Positions 42,663-52,544 of a stretch of 64,000 bases of DNA are shown one piece after another. The stretch spans positions 1 to 64,000 of the forward strand of contig CAOXTD010000005.1 in assembly GCA_948560265.1 (NCBI GenBank), read 5' to 3'. How positions within the stretch are numbered: position 1 is the first letter of the stretch; each line of letters begins with the position of its first letter. The translations under genes and the position numbers were made by a program. A model generated the notes under the pieces. It had not been told where the DNA came from, made no database searches, and was given only the letters and a program-made list of their open reading frames with translations. This DNA is from an uncultured Clostridia bacterium (GTDB lineage: Bacteria; Bacillota; Clostridia; TANB77; CAG-508).

Positions 42663-43829
42663 ATGAAAAGAAGATTTATGATGTTTTTAATTGCATTTCT
42701 TTTTATGTTTTTCATTTCTCCAATCAGCTATGCAGAGGAAGAAGCAGCATCACAAGAAGAAATATTATCTTCTCAACAAGACAGCCTAAATATTTCGAGT
42801 TTTATTAAAGAGGCTCAAAAATATACAACAGATACTTTTGAAGATTTAGACTTAGGGAATTTATTTTCTTCAGCCATTACAGGAAATGTTGATAATGAGA
42901 TGCTCCTGAAGGCGTTTTCTAAAATAATAGGCAAAGAGGTGGTTAGCTGTATTAATGTTTTAGGAAGCATTATTATCATTATTGTTATACATAGCATATT
43001 AAAAAGCATTAGTGAAGGATTGGAAAATAAATCTATTTCTCAAATTACCTATTATGTACAATACATATTAATTGTTACTTTGATTATGAAAAACTTTGCA
43101 GATATTTTAACTATGGTAAGGACAAGCATTGATAGTTTAGTGGGATTTATGAATAGTCTAGTTCCTTTGCTAATTACGCTAATGCTCACAACAGGAAACA
43201 TTGCTTCAGCAGGAATTACAGAACCCATTATTTTATTCATCATCACTTTTATTGGAAACTTTATTACCACAGTATTAATTCCTTTTATCTTAATTGCAAA
43301 TGTATTAGGAATTGTATCTAAGGTATCTCCACGAGTACAAGTGGACAAACTATCTAAATTCTTCAACTCTTCTGTGGTGTGGATATTGGGAATTGTGCTA
43401 ACTATATTTGTAGGAGTTCTCTCAGTGGAGGGGAGTTTAAGCAGTACAGTAGATGGAATTACTGCCAAAACAGCCAAAGCAGCAGTTACCAACTTTATAC
43501 CAGTAGTAGGAAAAATCTTAGGAGATGCAGTTGACACAGTTATAGGTTGTAGTAACGTTCTAAAAAATGCAGTGGGAATAGTTGGAGTGATTGTTATTGT
43601 TTGCATTTGTATAGGACCAATTATAAAATTAGCAGTCCTAATGGCTCTGTACTACTTAGCAGGAGCAATTTGCCAGCCTATTGCAGATGAAAAGATTGTA
43701 AAATTATTAGACCAAATGGGCGATACTTTTAAAATGTTACTAGCCATTATGTGTAGTGTATCGGTTATGCTCATTGTAGGGACAACATTAGTCATTAAAA
43801 TAACAAATAGTGGACTTATGTATCGTTAG
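42663..43829 (+). CDS. spoIIIAE: SpoIIIAE
   Basis: 388 residues: signal peptide (about 5-22, ending SYA), a soluble helical part, then several membrane segments with SALL-like repeats typical of SpoIIIAE (GNIASAGITEPIILFIITF, LSKFFNSSVVWILGIVLTIF, AVKGAKFIPVVG-like VTNFIPVVGKILGDAVDTV). ATG 42663 is preferred to GTG 42657 because AAAGGAG (42647-42653) is 9 bases away. A large REP-like palindrome lies between it and spoIIIAF. Confidence 0.93.
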   Translation: MKRRFMMFLIAFLFMFFISPISYAEEEAASQEEILSSQQDSLNISSFIKEAQKYTTDTFEDLDLGNLFSSAITGNVDNEMLLKAFSKIIGKEVVSCINVLGSIIIIIVIHSILKSISEGLENKSISQITYYVQYILIVTLIMKNFADILTMVRTSIDSLVGFMNSLVPLLITLMLTTGNIASAGITEPIILFIITFIGNFITTVLIPFILIANVLGIVSKVSPRVQVDKLSKFFNSSVVWILGIVLTIFVGVLSVEGSLSSTVDGITAKTAKAAVTNFIPVVGKILGDAVDTVIGCSNVLKNAVGIVGVIVIVCICIGPIIKLAVLMALYYLAGAICQPIADEKIVKLLDQMGDTFKMLLAIMCSVSVMLIVGTTLVIKITNSGLMYR

Positions 43830-43833
43830 TGTC

Positions 43834-43960
43834 TGTCAGGTTGGGGACGTTCCTTTTTCTGACATTTTTGTCAGGCTAGGGACACTCCTTTAATGAATTT
43901 AGTAAGGTCTGTCCCTTCTATGACACTTTTGTCAGAAAAAGGAACGTCCCCAACCTGACA
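43834..43960. repeat. REP-like palindromic element, copy 2 (127 bp)
   Basis: Two perfectly inverted 31-base arms, 43834-43864 (starts TGTCAGGTTGGGGACG) and 43930-43960 (ends CGTCCCCAACCTGACA), flank a 65-base centre that itself holds a degenerate inverted pair (AGGGACACTCC and GGTCTGTCCCT). It lies between spoIIIAE and spoIIIAF and would fold into a long hairpin in the operon mRNA. Confidence 0.8.
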
Positions 43961-43973
43961 AGAAGGAGAAAAA

Positions 43974-44621
43974 ATGGAATGGATGAGTGGTTGGATCCAA
44001 GGTATTATTATTGCAGTAATTATTAGTACCATTATTGAAATGATTTTGCCAGAAGGAACGAGTAAAAAGTATATTAAAGTAGTGATTGGTGTATATATAC
44101 TGTTTTCTATTGTGTCTCCTGTGATTAGTAAGGTAACAGGAAATGAATTCAGAGTATCAGATATTTTAGATTTAGAAAAGTATATGGAAAAATCAAAAAA
44201 TAGTAGTAACATGCAAAATCAATTCACAAATCAGAATCAAAATCAAATTAAAGATATTTATTTGAGTAGTATTAAAAGCGATATTAAGCAAAAGATAGAA
44301 AACAAAGGTTATCAAGTACAAAGTTTAGATTTAGAAATAGAAAATGATGAACAATATACTTTGAAACAGTTGAAATTACAAGTTTCAAAAGAGGCAGTAG
44401 AGACAAATAGTCAAACTACTAATAAAAATACAAATCAGATAGTAGAAAATGTTCAAGAAGTAAGTATTAAAATAGGAAATAATACACAAAATGAGAATAA
44501 ATCATCAGTAAATACACAGAATAAGAAGAATACAATTTCTAGCCAAAATAGGAAAGAATTAAAAGATTATTTGAGTAATGTATATGAAATAAGTACAAAA
44601 AATATTTTCATAAATGAGTAA
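43974..44621 (+). CDS. spoIIIAF: SpoIIIAF
   Basis: 215 residues: two membrane segments (about 8-27 and 38-56; the family's MILPEGTSKKYIKVVIGVYI lies between) and an extracytoplasmic domain, with an Asn/Gln-rich stretch longer than in many homologs. Forms part of the ring outside the mother-cell membrane. AGAAGGAG precedes ATG 43974. Confidence 0.9.
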   Translation: MEWMSGWIQGIIIAVIISTIIEMILPEGTSKKYIKVVIGVYILFSIVSPVISKVTGNEFRVSDILDLEKYMEKSKNSSNMQNQFTNQNQNQIKDIYLSSIKSDIKQKIENKGYQVQSLDLEIENDEQYTLKQLKLQVSKEAVETNSQTTNKNTNQIVENVQEVSIKIGNNTQNENKSSVNTQNKKNTISSQNRKELKDYLSNVYEISTKNIFINE

Positions 44622-44635
44622 AGGAGGACATATAT

Positions 44636-45253
44636 ATGCTAAAGGACAAGATTAAAAATTTTCTAATAAAAGAACAAGAGGGAGACAACAAAAAGAAAAT
44701 TGAAAATTTAGCAGTGTTTGTAGTAATATTAATTGTTACTTTAATTGCAATTAACTTGATATGGAATAGTGGTGGGAAGAAGAATCAAGATACTTCTGAT
44801 GATCCAAATAAAAAGTTGGCAGGTATAGAAAATAATAGTTCTATTCAAACAAATGGAATAGCACAAGATACTTTGTCTATACAATTAGAGGAAATACTGG
44901 GGAAAATAGAAGGTGTAGGCAAGGTAAAAGTTCTAATTACATATTCACAAACTAATGAAACTGTTCCAATGTATAATGAAGATACTTCACAAAAAGATAC
45001 TGAGGAAAAAGACACAAGTGGGGGAACAAGAAAAGTGACAGAAACAGATAGTAAAAAGGAGATTATTTATCAGGAGAGCAATGGGGAGAAAATACCTATT
45101 ACAAAAAGTATTATAAGTCCTAAAATAGAAGGCGCTATTATTACTGCACAAGGGGCTGAAAGTGCTGTGGTGAAAACCAACATTATACAGGCTGTAGAGG
45201 CAGTGACAGGAATTTCTTCTCATAAAATTCAAGTGTTTTCTATGAGTGAATGA
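44636..45253 (+). CDS. spoIIIAG: SpoIIIAG
   Basis: 205 residues: one membrane segment (about 26-44) and the ring-building domain with LEEILGKIEGVGKVKVLITY, ending GIITAQGAESAVVKTNIIQA-like sequence. In Bacillus SpoIIIAG forms a large secretion-channel ring. AAAGGAGG precedes ATG 44636, 14 bases after spoIIIAF. Confidence 0.93.
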   Translation: MLKDKIKNFLIKEQEGDNKKKIENLAVFVVILIVTLIAINLIWNSGGKKNQDTSDDPNKKLAGIENNSSIQTNGIAQDTLSIQLEEILGKIEGVGKVKVLITYSQTNETVPMYNEDTSQKDTEEKDTSGGTRKVTETDSKKEIIYQESNGEKIPITKSIISPKIEGAIITAQGAESAVVKTNIIQAVEAVTGISSHKIQVFSMSE

Positions 45254-45317
45254 GATACATAAAAGATTTTACAAAAGAGAAGGATACTAAAAAGCTAAAG
45301 AAAGGAAAAGCAAGAAA

Positions 45318-46019
45318 ATGAAAAATCTAAATTTAAAGAAAAATCAGGTGGTTATTTTTGTAATAGCTTTAATGCTAGTAACAGCAGGATATTTGAATTT
45401 TAGTAATGAGCAAAATTTATTGCCAACTAGTAGTCTGGCAGATTCCGAGCAAATGGCGGCTATTGGAGATGCAACATTAGTTAGTGCTAATCAAACAACT
45501 AAAAATTCGGTAGTAGATAGCGTGATAAATAATACAACAAGTAATACTAGACAAAATAGTAATGCTCAAACAAACAGTAACGTACAAACAAGTGGAGATA
45601 TACAAGCAAACATGAATGAACAAACTAACAATCAAGTAGCTGCAAGTCAAACAAATAATATTCCTCAAACAGATAATAGCTATTATACCCAATCTAAGTT
45701 AGATAGGGAAAAAATGTATTCTCAAATGTTAGAAAATTATCAAAAGATATTAGAGGCAGATAATTTAAGTACAGAAGAGAAAACAACTGCACAAGAAGAA
45801 ATCAAGAAAATTAATAATGAGAAAAATGCTATTATGATAGCAGAAAATTTAATCAAAACAAAAGGCTTTGAAGAGGTTTTATTATTCGTGAATAATGGAA
45901 ATGTTAGTGTTGTAGTAAGAACGGAAAAATTAGATGAAAGTCAAATTGCACAAATTCAAAATATAGTGACAAGAGAGTTAAATGTAAAAGTAACAAAGAT
46001 TAATGTAAGCATAAAATAA
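45318..46019 (+). CDS. spoIIIAH: SpoIIIAH
   Basis: 233 residues: one membrane segment (about 9-25), a long Asn/Thr/Gln-rich linker (about 45-125), then the SpoIIQ-binding ring domain (LDREKMYSQMLENYQKIL, EKNAIMIAENLIKTKGFEEVL, VVVRTEKLDESQ). It partners with the forespore protein SpoIIQ. Last gene of the operon. Confidence 0.92.
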   Translation: MKNLNLKKNQVVIFVIALMLVTAGYLNFSNEQNLLPTSSLADSEQMAAIGDATLVSANQTTKNSVVDSVINNTTSNTRQNSNAQTNSNVQTSGDIQANMNEQTNNQVAASQTNNIPQTDNSYYTQSKLDREKMYSQMLENYQKILEADNLSTEEKTTAQEEIKKINNEKNAIMIAENLIKTKGFEEVLLFVNNGNVSVVVRTEKLDESQIAQIQNIVTRELNVKVTKINVSIK

Positions 46020-46032
46020 GTTTTATGAGTAT

Positions 46033-46065
46033 AGAGAGGTGAATTTCAAATACCTCTTTATTTTT
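46033..46065 (+). terminator. terminator of the spoIIIA operon
   Basis: AGAGGT (46035-46040) / ACCTCT (46052-46057) hairpin with TTATTTTT after it. Confidence 0.7.
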
Positions 46066-46116
46066 ATACACAAAGTTATATATTTATTTCAATTAGTCAA
46101 ATTTTCAATAAAAATA

Positions 46117-46144
46117 TTGTATTTTTCAAATTTATTGATATAAT
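46117..46144 (+). promoter_or_regulatory. promoter of the pfk gene
   Basis: TTGTAT (46117-46122), 16-base spacer, TATAAT (46139-46144). Confidence 0.5.
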
Positions 46145-46189
46145 AAGAAAGAATAAATATACGTACGGTATAAACTAAGGAGGATTTTT

Positions 46190-47332
46190 ATGATAAAGAG
46201 AGTTGCTATTTTGGCAAATGGTGGTGATGTATCAGGATTTAATGCGGTTATTAGGGCTATTATTAAAACGGCAGAGAACAATAATGTAGAATGTTATGGA
46301 TTTATTGAGGGATATAAAGGATTATTAGAAAATAATTATGTACAATTATGCACTCATGCAACTGGAAATGCAATTGGGATTTTGCCAAAAGGTGGTTCTA
46401 TTATTGGTTCTTCTACTAATTCTAATGTGTTTAATTATCCCGTAGAGGAAAATGGAGAAATTATTTATAAAGACTTATCAGACCAATGTGTAGAAAATAT
46501 AAAAAAAGACGGAATTGACTGCCTATTTACTTTAGGAGGAGATGGAACTCAAAAATCAGCAAGAGATTTATCACTAAAAGGAATTAATGTAATTGGTGTT
46601 CCAAAAACGATCGATAATGATGTTGCGTGCACAGAGATTACTTTTGGATATAATACTGCTGTATCTGTTGCAGCAGATGCATTAGATAGACTTCATACAA
46701 CAGGTGCTACACATCACAGAATCATGGTACTAGAGGTTATGGGAAGATATGCAGGTTGGATAGCCTTGGAAGCAGCGATTGCAGGAGGAGCAGACGTTGC
46801 GCTAATTCCAGAAATTCCATATGATATCAATAAAGCTGCACAAAAAATTATTAATCGTAAAAATAGAGGAAAGAGTTTTAGTGTAGTAGTTGTAGCAGAG
46901 GGAGCAAAACCAATAGGCGGAGAAATTAGTGTAAAGGCAGTGCGCAATAAAGGAAAAGGCGTGGATAACAACAAATTAGGTGGAGCGGGTGAAAAAGTGG
47001 CAGCAGCATTACAAGAGTTAACAGGATTAGAAGCTAGATGCACAGTTTTAGGGTATATGCAAAGAGGTGGATCACCAACAGCTTTTGACAGAGTGCTTTC
47101 AACAAAATACGGAGCAATGGCAATGGAGCTTGCTTTACAAGAGAAATTTAATGTATTAACAGTTATAAAAGATGGAAAACTAAATTATGTTCCACTAGAA
47201 GATGTGGTAGGAAATAATAAGGAAATAGGAGCTGTTTCAGGAAATACTCCAGAAAGCAGTATTAGAAGAGTTAATATGGATCATGATCTAGTGAAAACGG
47301 CTAGACATATTGGTATCAACTTAGGAGATTAA
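46190..47332 (+). CDS. 6-phosphofructokinase
   Basis: 380 residues of the PfkA family: glycine-rich start ANGGDVSGFNAVIRA, phosphate-binding GGDGTQ, PKTIDNDV, EVMGRYAGWIAL and the late LGYMQRGGSPTAFDR. Phosphorylates fructose 6-phosphate in glycolysis. Gly in GGDGT fits ATP as donor, whereas Lys in PKTIDND is more usual in pyrophosphate-type or mixed clades, so the donor is not certain. AGGAGG precedes ATG 46190. argS follows after 17 bases. Confidence 0.92.
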   Translation: MIKRVAILANGGDVSGFNAVIRAIIKTAENNNVECYGFIEGYKGLLENNYVQLCTHATGNAIGILPKGGSIIGSSTNSNVFNYPVEENGEIIYKDLSDQCVENIKKDGIDCLFTLGGDGTQKSARDLSLKGINVIGVPKTIDNDVACTEITFGYNTAVSVAADALDRLHTTGATHHRIMVLEVMGRYAGWIALEAAIAGGADVALIPEIPYDINKAAQKIINRKNRGKSFSVVVVAEGAKPIGGEISVKAVRNKGKGVDNNKLGGAGEKVAAALQELTGLEARCTVLGYMQRGGSPTAFDRVLSTKYGAMAMELALQEKFNVLTVIKDGKLNYVPLEDVVGNNKEIGAVSGNTPESSIRRVNMDHDLVKTARHIGINLGD

Positions 47333-47349
47333 TAGAAGGAGCGATATTT

Positions 47350-49059
47350 ATGATAGACTTCAAACGAAAAATCGCAGAGCAAATTAGCAAAGCAGCAAAC
47401 TTATCACAAGAAGAAATATATGAATATATTGAAGTTCCAACAGATGAAAAAATGGGGGATTTTGCATTTCCTTGTTTTAAACTTGCAAAAGAGCTAAAAA
47501 AAGCACCACAAATGATAGCACAAGATTTAAAAGAAAAAATAGTATTTGAAGATGGTTCTATAAAAGAAATTAATGTGGTTAATGGATATTTAAATTTTAC
47601 TGTTCAGAATCAAGCAATAATAGAAAATGTGTTAAAGGAAATTAATGATAAACAAGAGAATTATGGAAAAAGTACAATAGGACAAGGGAAAAATATTGTC
47701 ATTGACTATTCTGCGCCTAATATTGCAAAACCTTTTCATATAGGACATCTACGTTCTACAGTAATTGGTGGGGCACTATACAAAATTTATAAAGCACTAG
47801 GATATCATTGCACAGGAATAAACCATTTAGGAGATTATGGAACACAGTTTGGTAAATTAATTGAAGGGTATAAAAAATGGGGAGAAGAATACAATATTGA
47901 AGAGAACCCTATTGATGAGTTAACCAAAATTTATGTTAGAATTAATAATTTATGCAAAGAAGATGAAAGTGTTTTAGAAGCGTGTAGAGATAATTTTAAA
48001 AAGTTAGAAGATGGAGACGAATATTGTACTAAGTTATGGACAAAGTTTAGAGAATTAAGCTTAAAAGAATTCCAAAGAGTTTATGACATGTTACAAGTTG
48101 ATTTTGACTCTTGGAATGGAGAGGCTTTCTATTCTGATAAAATGCCAGAAGTAATTGAAATTTTAAAAGGTAAGAATTTGTTAGTTCCATCAGAAGGAGC
48201 TATGGTAGTAGATTTATCTGAAAAAGATATGCCACCATGTATTATTGAGAAAACGAATGGATCTACTACATATGCTACTCGTGATTTAGCCGCAATTTTA
48301 TATCGTGCTAGAACTTACGATTTTACAAAGGCAATTTATGTGACGTCTTATGAACAAATTTTACACTTTAAACAAGTATTTGAAACTGCCAAGAACTTAA
48401 ATTTACCAGAAAAATACACTACTGGATTGGTTCATGTTCCTTTTGGAATGGTACAATTAAAAAATGGAAAAATGTCAACAAGAGAAGGCAATATTATTAA
48501 GCTAGAAGAACTACTAAATGAAGCAATTTCAAGAGTAGAAGAAATTATGCAAGAAAAAAATCCAAACCTAGAAAATAAAGCAGAAATTGCAAAGAAAATT
48601 GGTATTGGAGCAGTTATTTTTAATGACTTATACAATAGTAGAATTAAAGATGAAATCTTTGACTGGGATACTATGTTAAACTTCAATGGAGAAACAGGAC
48701 CATACATGCAATATATTTATGTAAGAACAAAAAGTTTACTAGAAAAGGCAGGATATATTCCAAATATGGAAGATATTAACTTTACTAAATTAGAAGATGA
48801 AGCATCTATGAAAGTTATCAAACAAATTTATAACTTTGGGGATAGTCTAAAACAAGCAGCAGAAAAGTACGAACCATATGTTGTAGCAAGATACTTAATT
48901 AGTTTAGCACAAGCATTTAGTAGTTTCTACAATGAGAATAAAATAATAGGTGCAGAAAAAGCAGTTCAAGATGCAAGATTATATTTAACATATGCAACAG
49001 GAATTGTATTAAAAGCAGGAGCAGAATTATTAGGAATTCAAATGCCAGATAGAATGTAA
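47350..49059 (+). CDS. argS: arginyl-tRNA synthetase
   Basis: 569 residues, full length. N-terminal additional domain (1-110), class I HIGH motif in AKPFHIGHLRST, KMSTREGN in place of KMSKS, and a C-terminal DALR anticodon-binding domain ending LLGIQMPDRM. Charges tRNA-Arg, so it is relevant to the CGG observation, though the sequence shows nothing unusual. No T-box leader is present. AAGGAGCG precedes ATG 47350. Confidence 0.96.
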   Translation: MIDFKRKIAEQISKAANLSQEEIYEYIEVPTDEKMGDFAFPCFKLAKELKKAPQMIAQDLKEKIVFEDGSIKEINVVNGYLNFTVQNQAIIENVLKEINDKQENYGKSTIGQGKNIVIDYSAPNIAKPFHIGHLRSTVIGGALYKIYKALGYHCTGINHLGDYGTQFGKLIEGYKKWGEEYNIEENPIDELTKIYVRINNLCKEDESVLEACRDNFKKLEDGDEYCTKLWTKFRELSLKEFQRVYDMLQVDFDSWNGEAFYSDKMPEVIEILKGKNLLVPSEGAMVVDLSEKDMPPCIIEKTNGSTTYATRDLAAILYRARTYDFTKAIYVTSYEQILHFKQVFETAKNLNLPEKYTTGLVHVPFGMVQLKNGKMSTREGNIIKLEELLNEAISRVEEIMQEKNPNLENKAEIAKKIGIGAVIFNDLYNSRIKDEIFDWDTMLNFNGETGPYMQYIYVRTKSLLEKAGYIPNMEDINFTKLEDEASMKVIKQIYNFGDSLKQAAEKYEPYVVARYLISLAQAFSSFYNENKIIGAEKAVQDARLYLTYATGIVLKAGAELLGIQMPDRM

Positions 49060-49148
49060 AAGAAAAAATATTAAAAAAATATATTCAAATGAAAAACATT
49101 GTGATAGAATATGAAATAACAAATTAGAAATTGCGAAAGGAAGGAAAA

Positions 49149-50516
49149 ATGAGAAAGTATTTTGGAACAGATGGAATTAGAAGGATTGCTAATACAGAAC
49201 TTTCACCAGAGTTAGTTTATCGTGTAGCAAAGGCAGGTGCTTATGCTTTAGCAAAACACAGTAACCACACACCTACTATTTTAATTGGAAGGGATACAAG
49301 AATTTCAGGCACTCTAATTGAAAGTGCCATGACAGCAGGATTTTTGAGCTATGGGGCAAATGTAATTAGTTTAGGAGTGATACCAACTCCAGGAGTTGCT
49401 TACTTAACTAAAAAACTAAAAGCAGATGCAAGTGTTGTTATTTCAGCATCACACAATACATATGAATTTAATGGAGTAAAATACTTTAGCAATAAAGGAA
49501 TGAAGATTCCAGACGAAATCGAAGAAGAAATTGAAGAGATGATGGATTCTGATAAACTTAGTGATTTTACTGCTGTAAATGAAAAGATTGGAATAGCAGA
49601 AGTAAGAACAGACCTTTTAGATGAATATGTATATTTCTTTAGAAAAAATTTCGAAGAAGAATTTGAAGAATATGATAGAGATGATTTTGTAGTAGCAATT
49701 GATACCGCTAATGGTGCTACATCAGTTGTAGCAGATAAAGTATTTACTGCATTAGGAATTAGACATTATATTATGAATGATACACCAAATGGTATTAATA
49801 TTAATGAGAACTGTGGTTCTACCCATTTAGATATGCTAAAAAATTATGTAATAGAACATAATTGCAATTTAGGAATTGCCTATGATGGAGATGGAGATAG
49901 GTGTTTAGCAGTTGATGAAAATGGAAATGAGATTAATGGGGATAAATTATTAGCTGTTATTTCTAATTATATGAAAGAAAAAGGAACCTTGAAAAATAAC
50001 GCTGTAGTTGCTACAGTTATGAGTAATTTAGGATTAAAGAAATATGCAGAAGCAAATGGATTAGACTGTGTACAAACCAAAGTTGGTGATAGATATGTAT
50101 TAGAAGAAATGCTAAAAAATGGTTATAATATTGGTGGAGAACAATCAGGACACGTCATTTTCTTAGATTATAATCCAACAGGAGATGGAATTTTAACTTC
50201 TTTAATGCTAATTAAAGTTATGTTAGAAAAAAAGAAAGCAGCTTCTGAACTATGCAAGATTATTAACATCTATCCACAAGTATTAATTAATGCAAAAGTA
50301 GCCAATAATAAAAAAGATGACTATAAGAATGACAATGATATTCAAAATGCAATACAAAAACTAGAAGAAGAATTTTCAGGCAATGGAAGAGTTTTAATTA
50401 GACCATCAGGTACTGAACCTTTAATTCGTGTTATGATAGAAGGAGAAGACCAAGTTTATATGCAAAAGAAAGCTGAAGAATTAGTTAGCTTAATTGAAAA
50501 AAAATTAGGCGAATAG
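49149..50516 (+). CDS. glmM: phosphoglucosamine mutase
   Basis: 455 residues: KYFGTDGIRRIAN start, phosphoserine loop VISASHNTYEFNGVKYF, metal loop IAYDGDGDRCLAVDE, sugar loop GGEQSGHVIF and phosphate loop RPSGTEPLIRVMIEG. Converts glucosamine 6-phosphate to the 1-phosphate for peptidoglycan synthesis. ATG 49149 has AAAGGAAGG at 49136-49144; the sequence before it is not conserved. Confidence 0.96.
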   Translation: MRKYFGTDGIRRIANTELSPELVYRVAKAGAYALAKHSNHTPTILIGRDTRISGTLIESAMTAGFLSYGANVISLGVIPTPGVAYLTKKLKADASVVISASHNTYEFNGVKYFSNKGMKIPDEIEEEIEEMMDSDKLSDFTAVNEKIGIAEVRTDLLDEYVYFFRKNFEEEFEEYDRDDFVVAIDTANGATSVVADKVFTALGIRHYIMNDTPNGININENCGSTHLDMLKNYVIEHNCNLGIAYDGDGDRCLAVDENGNEINGDKLLAVISNYMKEKGTLKNNAVVATVMSNLGLKKYAEANGLDCVQTKVGDRYVLEEMLKNGYNIGGEQSGHVIFLDYNPTGDGILTSLMLIKVMLEKKKAASELCKIINIYPQVLINAKVANNKKDDYKNDNDIQNAIQKLEEEFSGNGRVLIRPSGTEPLIRVMIEGEDQVYMQKKAEELVSLIEKKLGE

Positions 50517-50543
50517 CCAAAAATACAAAGGAGGAAATGGACA

Positions 50544-50882
50544 ATGCCATTTATTAATTTTACAAACCCAACCCTTATTTTATTAGGACTAATACTTTTT
50601 TTATTAGTATTATATCTAGGAAGAGAAACAAAGAAAGCCTGGGTAATAGGCATAATGCTTTTTGCATTCTTAGGATTACTAATAGGGCATGCAGTAGAAT
50701 TTGCAACATTTGCAAGTAAAGGAAGTCAACTTTATGAAACATTACTTGCTTGTTCAACTGTAGACTTAGTATTTATCTTTGTATCTTTCATTTCTTATCT
50801 ATGGGTAGATGATATTGAAACTAAAACAGGTAAAAAGAAAAGTATTGATAATAGCTTGGAGTGGTTTTGGAATAAAGTTTAA
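50544..50882 (+). CDS. hypothetical three-span membrane protein
   Basis: 112 residues with three hydrophobic segments (about 10-26, 33-53, 66-86), a polar end DDIETKTGKKKSIDNS. No family assigned. It lies 27 bases after glmM and 26 before metG with AGGAGG, so it is probably co-transcribed with these core genes. Confidence 0.7.
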   Translation: MPFINFTNPTLILLGLILFLLVLYLGRETKKAWVIGIMLFAFLGLLIGHAVEFATFASKGSQLYETLLACSTVDLVFIFVSFISYLWVDDIETKTGKKKSIDNSLEWFWNKV

Positions 50883-50908
50883 AAGCAAAAAGAAAGAGGG
50901 GAACAGTT

Positions 50909-52501
50909 ATGCCAAAATTTTATATAACAACACCTATTTATTACCCAAGTGGAAAATTCCACATTGGAACAGCATATACCACAGTATTAGCAGATACGAT
51001 TAAAAGATATAAACAAGCTAGAGGATATGATGTTTACATGCTTACTGGAACAGATGAGCATGGACAAAAAATTCAAAAAGTAGCAGAAGCAAGAGGAAAA
51101 ACACCACAAGAACATGTAGATGAGATGGCAGAAGAGGCAAAAAAATTGTGGCGATTAATGGAGATTCAGAATGATGATTTTATTCGTACCACTGATGAAA
51201 GACACACAAAGGTAGTAGAAGAAATTTTTGATAGATTAATGGAAAAAGGCGATATATACAAGTCTGAATATGAAGGTTGGTATTGTATGCCTTGTGAAAC
51301 ATATTTTACTCAGACACAATTAGTAGATGGAAAATGTCCAGATTGTGGTAGAGAAGTAAAGAAAATGAAAGAAGAATCTTACTTCTTTAATATGAAAAAA
51401 TATGCAGATAGACTGATAAAATTCTACCAAGAAAATCCTACTTTTATTTTACCAGAGTCAAGAAAAAATGAATTATTTAATAATTTCTTAAAACCAGGTT
51501 TAGAAGATTTATGCGTTAGCAGGACAAGCTTTGATTGGGGAGTAAAAGTACGAAAAGATCCAAAACATGTTATTTATGTATGGCTAGATGCTCTAACAAA
51601 CTATATCACAGCATTAGGCTATTTGTCAGATGATGATAGCTTAATGCAGAAGAATTGGCCGGCAGATGTACAAATTGTAGGAAAAGATATTATTCGTTTC
51701 CATGGTTTATATTGGCCTATTTTCTTAATGGCCTTGGATTTACCACTTCCAAAGCAAATTTATGCTCATGGCTTTATCATGATGAAAGATGGTAAGATGT
51801 CTAAGTCAAAAGGAAATGTGATTTATCCTGAACCATTAATTGAACGTTATGGATTGGATAGCCTTAAATATTTCTTATTAAGAGAAATGCCTTATGGACA
51901 AGATGGAACATTTACACCAGAAGGATTTGTAGAGAGATTTAATTATGACTTATGTAACGACTTAGGAAATTTATTAAATAGAACAATTGGAATGATTAAC
52001 AAATACTTTGGAGGAGAGATAGCAGGTTATACAAGTCCTAAAACTGTTGTTGGAGAAAATATTAATTTGGCAGAATTAAATCAAGAGATTGAAAAATTTT
52101 CAGACGGCATTATTCATGAAGTGGAAAACTTGTTAGATACTTACCATATAGCAAATGCAATTACACAAACATGGGAATTAGTATCTAGAACAAATAAATA
52201 TATTGATGAAACAGCACCCTGGATATTGTTTAAAGAAGAAAAACTAGAAGAATTAAAATCAGTAATGTATCATTTAGTAGAAAATTTAAGAAGAATTGCA
52301 ATTTTAATTGCACCATATATGGGACATACGTCTACAAAAATGCTAGAACAGTTAAATATTCCAGAAGAATTACAAACATGGGATAGTTTAGACAAATATG
52401 AAGAATTAAAAGATATTAAAGTAACAGACAAACCAGAAGTATTATTTGCAAGATTAGATAGTGAAGCAGAAGTGGAAGAAATCAAAAATATGATGAAATA
52501 A
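50909..52501 (+). CDS. metG: methionyl-tRNA synthetase
   Basis: 530 residues. Class I signature PSGKFHIGTAY, zinc-binding CMPC and CPDC pairs in the connective peptide (about 127-150), KMSKSKGN, and a C-terminal helical anticodon domain; no EMAP/Trbp111 extension. AGAGGGG precedes ATG 50909. No T-box visible. Confidence 0.96.
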   Translation: MPKFYITTPIYYPSGKFHIGTAYTTVLADTIKRYKQARGYDVYMLTGTDEHGQKIQKVAEARGKTPQEHVDEMAEEAKKLWRLMEIQNDDFIRTTDERHTKVVEEIFDRLMEKGDIYKSEYEGWYCMPCETYFTQTQLVDGKCPDCGREVKKMKEESYFFNMKKYADRLIKFYQENPTFILPESRKNELFNNFLKPGLEDLCVSRTSFDWGVKVRKDPKHVIYVWLDALTNYITALGYLSDDDSLMQKNWPADVQIVGKDIIRFHGLYWPIFLMALDLPLPKQIYAHGFIMMKDGKMSKSKGNVIYPEPLIERYGLDSLKYFLLREMPYGQDGTFTPEGFVERFNYDLCNDLGNLLNRTIGMINKYFGGEIAGYTSPKTVVGENINLAELNQEIEKFSDGIIHEVENLLDTYHIANAITQTWELVSRTNKYIDETAPWILFKEEKLEELKSVMYHLVENLRRIAILIAPYMGHTSTKMLEQLNIPEELQTWDSLDKYEELKDIKVTDKPEVLFARLDSEAEVEEIKNMMK

Positions 52502-52544
52502 GCTGAATGATATGTGTAATGGATAAAAAGTAAGAGGTAAAAAG

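Noticed and set aside
47250..47350. T-box leader for argS or metG
   Set aside because: The gaps before both genes are too short (17 and 26 bases) and show no T-box sequence.
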